64,000 nucleotides of DNA from JAWKOK01 sp963765875 (GTDB taxonomy: Bacteria; Chloroflexota; Anaerolineae; Caldilineales; Caldilineaceae). The notes under the pieces were generated by a model. That model was not told the DNA's origin. It worked only from the letters and a program-made list of their open reading frames with translations, and ran no database searches. The translations under genes were made by a program, and so were the position numbers. Position 1 is the stretch's first letter, and every line of letters begins with the position of its first letter. This document shows, one piece after another, positions 9,918 to 17,437 of the stretch. The stretch is taken from positions 62,001 to 126,000 of the forward strand of contig CAVXYK010000005.1 in NCBI GenBank assembly GCA_963765875.1. The letters run 5' to 3'.

Positions 9918-10955
9918 GTGACGACACCTGCAACACGCCTAATCACCCTCATCATGCTCTTGCAGCGGCGGCCAAACCAGAAGGCCGGTGATCTCGCCGA
10001 GGAGCTTGGCGTCTCCGTTCGCACCGTGCACCGCTACATCGGTATGCTGGATCAGATGGGCATCCCCATCTACTCGGAGCGCGGCCCTCATGGCGGCTTC
10101 TCTCTAGTGCGCGGCTACAAGATGCCGCCGCTGGTCTTCACCCCTGAGGAAGCTGTTGCTGTTCACCTGGGGACAAGCCTGGTTGGTCAGATGTGGGGAC
10201 GCCTCTACGAGGACGCGGCTCAGGGAGCGCTGGCCAAACTGGACAACGTGCTGCCGGATGATCAACGTCAGGAGGTCGCATGGGCGCGGCGTTCGTTGAT
10301 CGCCATGGGGTTGCACCGAACCGCTCAAGAACCCTTTGCGCCTTTTCTTGAACTGCTGAGACAGGCAATTCGAACGTGTAAGCGCGTCCGTCTAGTCTAT
10401 CAGGGGCGAAACCAGCAGGAGCCCGTAACACGTGAGTTGGACCCCTATGCACTCATCCACCGTGAAGGCTGGTGGTATTGTGTTGGGTACTGTCACCTTC
10501 GGGACGCCATGCGCACTTTTCGTGTAGATCGTTTTGTCGAACTGAATTTGCTGGACCACCTCTTTCAGATGCCGGAAGATTTTGATGTCCAGGCCTATCT
10601 GACTGAGGATATCACTGGGCAAACATCGATCACGGTCCGCATGCGCTTTTTTCCGCAGGGAGCACATCTGGCTCGTCACAATCGTTCATATTGGGACAGC
10701 ATGGAAGAGACGGATGATGGCGGCGTTGAGGTCGGTTTTTCCGTGCCCGATCTGATCTGGGGCGCCAGCACGGTCATGTCCTTTGGCGGGATTGTCATCG
10801 TTCTCGATCCTCCTGAAGTCCGCGAGATGGTTCTGGAGTGGGCGGCGGCTAGCATGCGTCTTCAACTGATTATGCCATTTGACAGGGTGACGGTCGACCC
10901 CTACAATGCGCACCATTCTTCTGCCCGAGAGCGCAATCTAAACATGTACTTCTGA
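9918..10955 (+). CDS. YafY-family HTH-WYL transcriptional regulator
   Basis: About 345 residues from the GTG at 9918 (VTTPATRLITLIMLLQ); an earlier GTG at 9849 is in frame but overlaps the likely promoter. Residues about 5-60 form a winged helix-turn-helix of HTH_11 type (KAGDLAEELGVSVRTVHRYI). The middle and C-terminal part is a WYL domain (HREGWWYCVGYCHLRDAMRTFRVDR), which in related regulators senses a ligand or nucleic acid, followed by a WCX-like extension. It stands divergent from the metallopeptidase-transglutaminase pair, so it may control these genes; that is inference from position only. Confidence 0.9.
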   Translation: MTTPATRLITLIMLLQRRPNQKAGDLAEELGVSVRTVHRYIGMLDQMGIPIYSERGPHGGFSLVRGYKMPPLVFTPEEAVAVHLGTSLVGQMWGRLYEDAAQGALAKLDNVLPDDQRQEVAWARRSLIAMGLHRTAQEPFAPFLELLRQAIRTCKRVRLVYQGRNQQEPVTRELDPYALIHREGWWYCVGYCHLRDAMRTFRVDRFVELNLLDHLFQMPEDFDVQAYLTEDITGQTSITVRMRFFPQGAHLARHNRSYWDSMEETDDGGVEVGFSVPDLIWGASTVMSFGGIVIVLDPPEVREMVLEWAAASMRLQLIMPFDRVTVDPYNAHHSSARERNLNMYF

Positions 10956-11291
10956 AGAGACCAATGATTCGACAAGTGCTGAACCAAGCCAACTGCCAAA
11001 GCTGTTGTTGTTGTCAAGAGACGCGAGGGATGGTTCCTCCGGCTTAGCTTGGTGCTGTTCGCAGCCAAGAGTCAACCAGCAACATCCTCGCCTGATACCA
11101 CTCAGAAGCGGGGCTGTTGACCCGGTTGGCTCTTTTTTTGTTTTTACGACTTTTACTTGACGACATCTCATCCGCACACATGGATCTGGGTATCCAAATC
11201 ATGAGCTTTATCAACATGAACCTCACAACTTCGACCATCGATTCCATCTGCACTTGCTGCAGCTGTACTTGTTGTACGGTCTGTATTTGCT
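10956..11291. other. Gap with a cysteine-rich short reading frame before the reductase
   Basis: No conserved gene is recognised. From an ATG at about 11180 a plus-strand frame encodes a short segment ending CTCCSCTCCTVCICC (nine Cys in fifteen residues, about 11248-11292). It has no clear RBS, and the frame runs on to 11389 over the reductase start. A T-rich stretch (11131-11145) precedes it. The reductase homology begins abruptly at about 11318, so this gap may be foreign to the gene (a rearrangement or assembly join). A cysteine-sensing leader is one possibility; chance is another. Confidence 0.3.
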
Positions 11292-13171
11292 GTGGTGAGA
11301 AACCACCGCCCACGTTTATCCTTCATCCACATCGACGACACGCCCAATCTCATGCGCCGCCTGGCCGCCGTCGGTATCACCACGCGTGAGGCGTGCGGCA
11401 ACTCGGTACGCAACATCACCGCCTGTCCCCTCTCTGGCGTCTGCAGCACCGAGTCCTTCGACGTCTCGCCCTACGCCGACGCCCTGACCTGGTTCCTGCT
11501 GGGTCACGACGATATTCAGGACTTCGGGCGCAAGGTCAAGATCGCCTTCTCCGGCTGTGAACACGAAGCCTGTGGTCTGGTCAAGCTGCACGACCTTGGA
11601 TACCTGGCCCAGACGCGTGAGGTCGACGGAGAGATCAAGCGGGGTTTCAAGATCTTCGTGGGTGGCGGTTTGGGTACCGTGCCCCATCAGGCCAAGGTGC
11701 TGGCCGACTTTGTGCCTGAGGAAGAGATCATGCCCCACGCCCAGGCTGTCTCGCGTGTCTTTGCGCGGCTGGGTGAGAAGCAGAATCGCAACCGCGCTCG
11801 ACTGAAATTTCTGGTTGCCAAGTTGGGCATCGAAGAGTTCCGCCGGCTGGTGCTCGAAGAGCGTGAACAGATACCCTACGATGAGCGCTGGGTTTCTTAT
11901 CTGGACAACCTGGACAGCGTGCCCAATGAGCCGACACGCCCCAGCCTGCCAACGGAGCGGTCAAGCAAGACGGCTTTGATGCATGGCTGGCGACCAATGT
12001 CTACTGGCAGCGCCAGCCCGGCTATGCCGTGGTCACGCTCAACCTGCCCCTGGGCGATCTCTCCTCGCACCAGGCACGCGCCCTCTCGGACATTGCCCGC
12101 ACCTACGTGGGTGACAACATCCGCACCACCGTCGAGCAGAACATCGTCCTGCGCTGGGTGGCCGAGTCCGACCTGCCTGCCGTCCACCGTGAGCTCGACG
12201 CGGCCGGGTTGGCAACGCCGGGTGCAGGTACCATCGTTGACATTACCTCATGCCCCGGCACCGACACCCGCAAGCTGGGCATCGCCGCCTCACGCGGACT
12301 GGCCGGCGAGTTGGGCCCGCGCCTGGCCGAGCACATGGACAGCCTGCCCGACGCGGTCAAGGATCTAAAGATCAAGGTTAGCGGCTGTTTCAACTCGTGC
12401 GGGCAGCACCATGTGGCCGATATCGGCTTCTTCGGCAACAGCCGCGTTGTGCCCCATTTCCAGGTCGTGCTCGGCGGTATGTGGCAGGAGAACGCCGGCA
12501 GTTATGGCTTGGCGTTGGGGGCCGTGCCCTCCAAGAAGGTCCCCGAAGTGCTGGACGCCATCACGGAACGCTATGTGGCGGAACGTGGGAATGACGAATC
12601 TTTCCAGCAGTGGATCGCCCGCATCGGCAAACGCGAGGCTCGTTCGATCATCGATCCCTTCATGGAAGTGCCCCAGTACAACGTCGATCCGTCCTATTAC
12701 TCGGATTGGAGTGACCCACGCGAGTTCACAATCGGCGACATCGGCGTGGGTGAGTGTGCCGGCGAGGTCGTCTCGCTCTTTGCCATCGAGGTTGCCAGAG
12801 CCGAAGGCCGGGCCTTCGACGCCCTGATTTCGCTGGATGAAGGCGACTATGCCCTGGCCGACCAGCAGGCCTACGAATCGATGCTGCTGGCTGCCAAGTC
12901 GTTGGTGCGCAACGAGAACCTGGACGTCGGCGACGATCCCGAGCGCATTGTCGGCGAGTTCCGCACCCGATTCTATGACACCCAACTCTTCTTTGACCAG
13001 TATGCCAAGGGCAAGTTTGCCAGCTATCTCTTCAACCGTCACGAGTCGCCGTCGGTCAATGTCGATGCCGACGTCGCACGCCAGATCATCGGCGAAGCCA
13101 ATCTCTTCATCGAAGCCGCCCATGCCTGTGATGCTCGCATGGCGCAGTCTGTGGCGAACGGGGCTGGGTAG
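11292..13171 (+). pseudogene. Nitrite/sulfite reductase hemoprotein, 5'-truncated and frameshifted
   Basis: Two frames (to about 11945, then 11950-13171) form about 620 residues of a siroheme/[4Fe-4S] nitrite/sulfite reductase. Homology starts at FIHIDDTPNLMRRL, so roughly the first 100 residues of the family are missing. The first repeat has NITACPLSGVC and FSGCEHEACGL; the second has TSCPGTDTRKLGIA and SGCFNSCGQHH. The second repeat normally reads CPGTDTCKLG, so one probable cluster cysteine is Arg (codon 12269-12271, CGC). A one-base shift near 11945 separates ...NEPTRPS from NGAVKQDGFDAW. The C-terminal 200 residues after KREARSIIDPF are an extension found in some longer members. It reduces sulfite or nitrite in the cytoplasm in intact relatives; activity here is doubtful as written. 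Confidence 0.82.
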
Positions 13172-13180
13172 GAATATTCA

Positions 13181-13235
13181 CCACGGGGGCACGGAGGTGG
13201 CACAGAGATCACGGAGAAAAACTAAGAAAGTACAG
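13181..13235. repeat. CACGG-class quasi-tandem repeat
   Basis: Words of 10-12 bp (CACGGGGGCACGGAGGTGG then CACAGAGATCACGGAG) follow the reductase stop immediately. The reverse complement reads CTCTGTG/CTCCGTG, the same style as the CACAGATG class. First of three different elements stacked in the 280-bp gap. Confidence 0.6.
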
Positions 13236-13243
13236 TAGTTCAC

Positions 13244-13355
13244 GAATTGTCATTCCGATGACCGGAGGGAAGAGGAATCTCGGGTTCGCCAAGGAGGGAT
13301 TCCTTCCTTCGGCAAGCTCAGGACAGGCAGTCGCTTCGCTCTGTCGGAATGACAG
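13244..13355. repeat. Short inverted-repeat element with CATTCCGA ends
   Basis: Ends TGTCATTCCGA (13248-13258) and TCGGAATGACA (about 13342-13352) are perfect inverted copies enclosing about 85 bp that include GGAATCTCGG and CAAGCTCAGGACAGGC. It looks like a miniature element without coding capacity. Confidence 0.6.
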
Positions 13356-13374
13356 TTGTGACCAAATCGGTAAC

Positions 13375-13440
13375 TACTGAAGTATTCGTGAAAATCTGGA
13401 ACCATCTGTGTCCATCTGTGGCAAAATCTTGAAAGGACAC
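13375..13440. repeat. CACAGATG-class repeat (ATCTGTG words)
   Basis: Contains ACCATCTGTGTCCATCTGTGGC: two 11-bp copies of CCATCTGTG(T/G). Related elements lie at 47.2, 57.7 and 58.1 kb. The following AAAGGA serves as RBS for the next gene. Confidence 0.55.
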
Positions 13441-13447
13441 AACCATT

Positions 13448-14029
13448 ATGATACCGTAACGCATTGGTGCGAAACTCTTTTTCGAGGATGCAGAGACCCT
13501 CGACCTGTCAGTCTTCATTCCAGTCTTCCATCGGTGGATCCGAAACAACACGGTCGAGGGCATGCTCATCGACGTGGCCGACTACAAACATGTGCCCGAC
13601 GGACCGGGCGTGATGCTTATCGGGCACGACGGCGACTTTTCCATCGACCTGGCTGAGGGGCGACCGGGTCCGCGCTATGTTCGCAAGCGCGGCTGGGACG
13701 ATCCCGACGGCGATGATGCCCAGGTCTTGCAAGCCAGGCTCGACGAGGTCTTGAGCATGTTGCAGCCGGGCGCCGACGCGCAGGCCGGCGAGCGCAAGCT
13801 GCGCAAGATCGTCCGGTGTGCGAAGGGCGAGTTGCAGGTGACCTTCAGCGATCAACTGCGGACGCCCAACACCGCCGAGTCCTTTACCGCCATTGAGGCT
13901 GACATTCTGGCCGTTCTGGTGCAACGACATGCCGATGGCCTCATCAGCCTTGAGCGTGTGTCGCGGTCGCCGCACGAGGCGTTGACCGTGAATGTGATCG
14001 TGCGCGAGGTCGTTGCGCAGGCGGCGTAG
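13448..14029 (+). CDS. Conserved hypothetical protein downstream of the reductase, in-frame stop near start
   Basis: The visible protein runs from about 13460 (RIGAKLFFEDAETLDLSVFIPVFHRWI) to 14029, about 190 residues. A GAAAGGA ribosome site and an ATG at 13448 are in frame with it, but codon 4 is TAA (13457-13459), so either this is a nonsense mutation or base error, or translation begins at a rare codon near 13463, or at the internal ATG 13562. The protein is soluble and acidic in the first half, with a helical C-terminal half (RKIVRCAKGELQVTF). It follows the reductase in the same direction and may belong to the same assimilation function. I do not know its activity. Confidence 0.6.
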
Positions 14030-14052
14030 ATCATGCTGGGCGCATAGAGCTG

Positions 14053-14093
14053 AAGGGGTGAGGACGCGGTTGAAGGTGTCCTCGCCCCTTTTT
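14053..14093 (+). terminator. Rho-independent terminator
   Basis: The 13-bp stem AAGGGGTGAGGAC / GTCCTCGCCCCTT with a 12-base loop is followed by a T-run. It closes the reductase-side transcription unit. Confidence 0.8.
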
Positions 14094-14150
14094 GTGCAGG
14101 GAGGATGGTTGTTATGATCTGATTACTTGTGTGATGATTGTGGTGATAAC

Positions 14151-14178
14151 GTAGGTCCGACTTGCAGTCGGACAAGCC
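14151..14178. repeat. REP hairpin upstream of RAYT transposase
   Basis: GTCCGACTTGCAGTCGGAC is a 7-bp stem with a TTGCA loop, preceded by GTAG. A sister hairpin with the same frame (GTAGGTC-N-ACTTG) lies in opposite orientation downstream of the transposase at about 14836-14860. Such pairs are the natural substrates of RAYT proteins. Confidence 0.65.
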
Positions 14179-14218
14179 CCGACAACTGTTCAACAGTCTT
14201 GAAAGGCGAACATGAATC

Positions 14219-14734
14219 ATGAACTTTCGCCGGTACTACATTCCCAATTCGATCGTCTTCATCACAACCGTTGTCGAGCGGCGTGAACCGATTTTTGCTG
14301 CCTCTACGAACGTCGCTTTGTTGCGAGATATTCTACGCAGTGTCAAAACCCTTCACCCATTTTCAATGCTTGCATATGTCTTTCTGCCCGAACACTTTCA
14401 TATACTGATCAGACCAACTGGAGCCAGCAATTACAGCAGAATTATGCAATCTTTCAAGACGAACTTCACGAAAGAGTATAAGTCGAGGCTGAATATTTCT
14501 GGCAGCATGAAGTTTTGGCAGAAACGATTTCGAGATCACGTCATTCGGGATGATGAGGATCTGAGAAGACATATTGATTACATTCATTACAACCCAGTGA
14601 AACACGGATTGGTCACGAGACAGGAAAACTGGGCGCATAGTAGCTTTCTGGCATGGAAGCACCGTGGCGCCTATCCTGAGATGTGGGGATGGACACTGCC
14701 CGATACGCTTGTCGAAGTAGATCTTGCTGAATAG
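14219..14734 (+). CDS. REP-associated tyrosine transposase (RAYT, Y1/IS200-like)
   Basis: 171 residues. Contains the HuH metal-binding motif EHFHILIRP (residues about 60-68), a catalytic-type tyrosine in the region ASNYSRIMQSFK, and the conserved HIDYIHYNPVKHGLV segment. These are the hallmarks of RAYT domesticated transposases (TnpA_REP). The enzyme would nick single-stranded REP hairpins and mobilise them. REP-like hairpins flank the gene on both sides (14151-14178 and 14836-14860). There are no long terminal inverted repeats, as expected for this class. The start ATG at 14219 has AAAGG upstream. Confidence 0.93.
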   Translation: MNFRRYYIPNSIVFITTVVERREPIFAASTNVALLRDILRSVKTLHPFSMLAYVFLPEHFHILIRPTGASNYSRIMQSFKTNFTKEYKSRLNISGSMKFWQKRFRDHVIRDDEDLRRHIDYIHYNPVKHGLVTRQENWAHSSFLAWKHRGAYPEMWGWTLPDTLVEVDLAE

Positions 14735-14831
14735 ACTCTGTAGATCTGACCTGAAGTCGGCTGAGTGTCATCAGCTGAAATGTCACAGATCAAGTCGAAC
14801 GGGTCTCATTCGTGGAGTTGTCACACTACAA

Positions 14832-14862
14832 GTGTGACCTACAAATGCTTGGAACGGTTTTT
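14832..14862. repeat. REP hairpin downstream of RAYT transposase
   Basis: GTCACACTACAAGTGTGAC has a 7-bp stem with a TACAA loop; its reverse complement begins GTAGGTCACACTTG, matching the layout of the upstream hairpin in opposite orientation. A further partial copy (GTAGATCTGACCTGAAGTC) sits at about 14740. Confidence 0.6.
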
Positions 14863-14892
14863 TCTTTCCGCAATTCTGTACCGTGTTAGCCC

Positions 14893-15789
14893 TCATGCCG
14901 ACGGGTCAAACCATGCATCCTCCACGATCTCGGGCGCTACTTCCAGATCGCGTCGACCTGCCACGAGACGGCCGGTTACCACGGCGGCATCATGTTGGAA
15001 GACGAGCAGCGTATCGCGCTCAAATGCCTCCGCACGAAGGCGTCGCTTGGTCTCGATGCTGGTCATCGGGTCGAGATCGTAGGAGGGCACCCAGGCCAAT
15101 CGGTTCATGTGGGACGCCCAACTGCATGCATCGGTCAGGAAACAGAGACTCTCGCCGCCGTCTTCCACCCAGACCGTCTGGATCGCAGCCGTGTGTCCTG
15201 GTGCGATGTCGGTGCGTACGCCGGAAGCGATGCGCTGTGGACCGTCTACGACTTCGAGCAGATTGCGGTCAAGCAGCGGCAGCCAGTTGTCGTTGCTGTA
15301 GGTAGCACGCGTGCGTTCGTTGGGAAAGCTGGCCTCGGCCAGATCGATCCGCTGGCCCAGGCAGAGCGCGTTGGCAAATGTGGGGATGACCGGTCCTGGC
15401 TGACCATCATCAGCGTCCCAACAAGTTACGCCGCCGATGTGATCGCCGTGGAAGTGGGTCAGCACGACCACGTCGACATCTTCCGGTTCGAAGCCAACTG
15501 AGCGCAGGTCGTTGATGAGCCGTTGGTCCCGGTTGGCCAGCCCGATGAACCCCCGCTGCCGTTCCGGGATCTTGTCTCCGTGGCCGGCGTCGACCAGAAC
15601 CAAACCGGCGTCTGACTCAATCAACAGACACCTCACATCGGCGGGCACACGATTGAGATCATCCGGTTCGACAACCCGCTGCCAAAGCGCGCGTGGCACA
15701 AGTCCGAAAAAGCCGCCTCCGTCCATGGCATGCAGACCATCACTGAGAATATGACAACGGATGGAACCGACGGTGAGTGAATGGGCCAT
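14893..15789 (-). CDS. MBL-fold metallo-hydrolase (lactonase-like)
   Basis: 298 residues from the ATG at 15789 (an in-frame TTG lies two codons earlier). Contains the metal motif LTHFHGDHIGG (residues about 110-120) and a later His/Asp (DIAPGHTAA, LTDACSW) as in the metallo-beta-lactamase superfamily that includes N-acyl-homoserine lactonases and related quorum-quenching enzymes. GLVLVDAGHGDK marks the first strand. No signal peptide, so cytoplasmic. Distinct from the lipoprotein MBL at the window start. Stands alone and convergent with the transposase. The exact substrate is not predictable. Confidence 0.9.
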   Translation of the reverse strand: MAHSLTVGSIRCHILSDGLHAMDGGGFFGLVPRALWQRVVEPDDLNRVPADVRCLLIESDAGLVLVDAGHGDKIPERQRGFIGLANRDQRLINDLRSVGFEPEDVDVVVLTHFHGDHIGGVTCWDADDGQPGPVIPTFANALCLGQRIDLAEASFPNERTRATYSNDNWLPLLDRNLLEVVDGPQRIASGVRTDIAPGHTAAIQTVWVEDGGESLCFLTDACSWASHMNRLAWVPSYDLDPMTSIETKRRLRAEAFERDTLLVFQHDAAVVTGRLVAGRRDLEVAPEIVEDAWFDPSA

Positions 15790-16047
15790 GGTCAATGTCT
15801 CTTTCTGTTGAGGTTGGGTGTTGAGACAAAATCAGTCTTCTGCATTAAAGCGTAGAGCGCCATTCAGTGCAAGGTGATCGTTCTTTGGCCATTCCAGAGA
15901 GATAAATATGCGTTGCAATCGTCTTTGCTTCCGTGGGCTTCTGGAACCAGCCGATAGGGATGGACGTTTATTTGTCTTCAGCCTATGCCATTCCCACTAT
16001 CGTGAAAAACTTCGGCGATAGGTGTTTCCAGAGAGGAAATCGACAAG

Positions 16048-16776
16048 ATGAGCGAAAACCGACTGTTGGGGCACTTCATGCGAGCGCAGTTGCCGTTGAT
16101 TGTCGTACTTGGCCTTTCGTCGCTATTGAGCGTGCTGCTTGTACTCTTCCGCGTCGCCTACTCAGACAGCATCATCTATGCGTTTTTGGTGTGGAATCTC
16201 TTTTTGGCTTGGATTCCCCTCGGTTGCGCCTTTCTCCTCTGGTGGCTTGAACGCACGCCGCGCCGGCCTGTGTTTGTCATGGCGATTCTCTTTGCAGGCT
16301 GGTTTCTCTTCTTTCCCAACGCTCCCTACATCGTCACTGACCTGATGCATCTTGGCTATCGCAACAATATACCGATCTGGTACGACGCTATGTTGATCTT
16401 CTCCTTTGCCTGGAATGGTATCGTCTTGGGGCTACTGTCGCTCTGGATTGTTCATGGATTGGTTGCGGGGTGGGTCGGTCGTTGGATCGGTTGGATGATG
16501 GTGGGCGTGACACTGGTCGCCAGCGGGTTCGGCGTCTATCTTGGCCGCTTTCAGCGCTGGAACAGTTGGGACATCGTGGCCGATCCGCAGAATCTGTTCC
16601 TAGATATGCTGGACCGACTGATCAATCCCATGGCGCATCCGCAAACGGTGGCTGTGACGATCCTCTTCGCGGCCTTTCTTGGCATCGCCTATCTGACGCT
16701 GGCCGTGTTGGTCAACAGTAACTGGCATGATTACGGGCAGAATGAGGAACAGGCCGAAACGCCGGTGTTTGGGTAG
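16048..16776 (+). CDS. DUF1361 integral membrane protein
   Basis: 242 residues with about six or seven membrane segments (e.g. LIVVLGLSSLLSVLLVLF, FLVWNLFLAWIPLGCAFLL, ILFAGWFLFFPN). The signature FPNAPYIVTDLMHL (residues about 87-100) with the following YDAMLIFSFAWNG is diagnostic of DUF1361. GAGGAAA precedes the ATG. Function of this family is not established. It is followed by a palindromic hairpin that may end transcription. Confidence 0.9.
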   Translation: MSENRLLGHFMRAQLPLIVVLGLSSLLSVLLVLFRVAYSDSIIYAFLVWNLFLAWIPLGCAFLLWWLERTPRRPVFVMAILFAGWFLFFPNAPYIVTDLMHLGYRNNIPIWYDAMLIFSFAWNGIVLGLLSLWIVHGLVAGWVGRWIGWMMVGVTLVASGFGVYLGRFQRWNSWDIVADPQNLFLDMLDRLINPMAHPQTVAVTILFAAFLGIAYLTLAVLVNSNWHDYGQNEEQAETPVFG

Positions 16777-16835
16777 GCGAAGATATCTGGTTTTTGCCAG
16801 AAATATGTACCGGTTAGACTGATGGTAGAATCGTA

Positions 16836-16857
16836 GAGACGCAAAATTTTGCGTCTC
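16836..16857. repeat. Perfect 22-bp palindrome (possible terminator)
   Basis: GAGACGCAAAATTTTGCGTCTC is fully self-complementary. It sits about 60 bp after the DUF1361 gene, preceded by GTA. Palindromes of this GTAGAGACGC style are common dispersed repeats in cyanobacteria; here it may also act as a transcription stop. Confidence 0.55.
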
Positions 16858-16939
16858 AGGTCCACGAAACCGTTCCCTTCTCTCCCAGCATCATTCCGAC
16901 CAATACACTTTTTCCAGAAATCAGACATCTTGTCTGCAC

Positions 16940-17180
16940 TCATCCGTGCAGTTCAAAGTCAATCAGCTCCGTCAGTTCACACGTCGCCAGACCGATAACA
17001 TGGTCGCCGCCTGCGTAGTAGACGTAGACGGTACCGTCCTCCACTGGATCTGCGTTGACGAAGACCACGTTGGGTACATTGCTGCGTAGCTCCAACAGTT
17101 CCTCTGGCCAGAGGATCGCGTTCTGCGGTCGACGAAGCCATCTTTGCGTTCGACAATCGTTTTCTGCATCTGCGATAGGT
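16940..17180 (-). pseudogene. Remnant of a GH130 glycoside phosphorylase (C-terminus)
   Basis: The last 45 residues (NVPNVVFVNADPVEDG, then VYVYYAGGDHVIGLAT) match the C-terminal strand of GH130 beta-mannoside phosphorylases. A shifted frame just upstream gives VERKDGFVDR, which normally precedes RPQNAILWPEE, so there is also a frameshift near 17140. Nothing upstream of about 17180 matches the family; the opposite strand there leads into the GT4 gene. It is a decayed or rearranged second GH130 next to an intact one on the other side of the GT4 gene. Confidence 0.65.
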
Positions 17181-17437
17181 GACTCCACCTAGACTACAGC
17201 AAAGCCACCAGGCCCCTGTGACATCGTATCACCATTTTCGATTCGATACACAGTGGGTTCGCTATTGCCTCTCACACGTCGTATAATAGTCAGTTGGGCA
17301 AATTCATGAAGATCTCCATGAAAGAGCCTTTGTTCGATGGATGAACTTGATGAAGACGAACATGCTGCGCAGCCGCAAGCGGTCTGTTGGGTGATGCATG
17401 TCGATAATGAGAGGAAGTGCTTTTGGGTGACCATATC

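Noticed and set aside
12365..13123. 252-codon minus-strand frame
   Set aside because: Shadow of the reductase C-terminal half.
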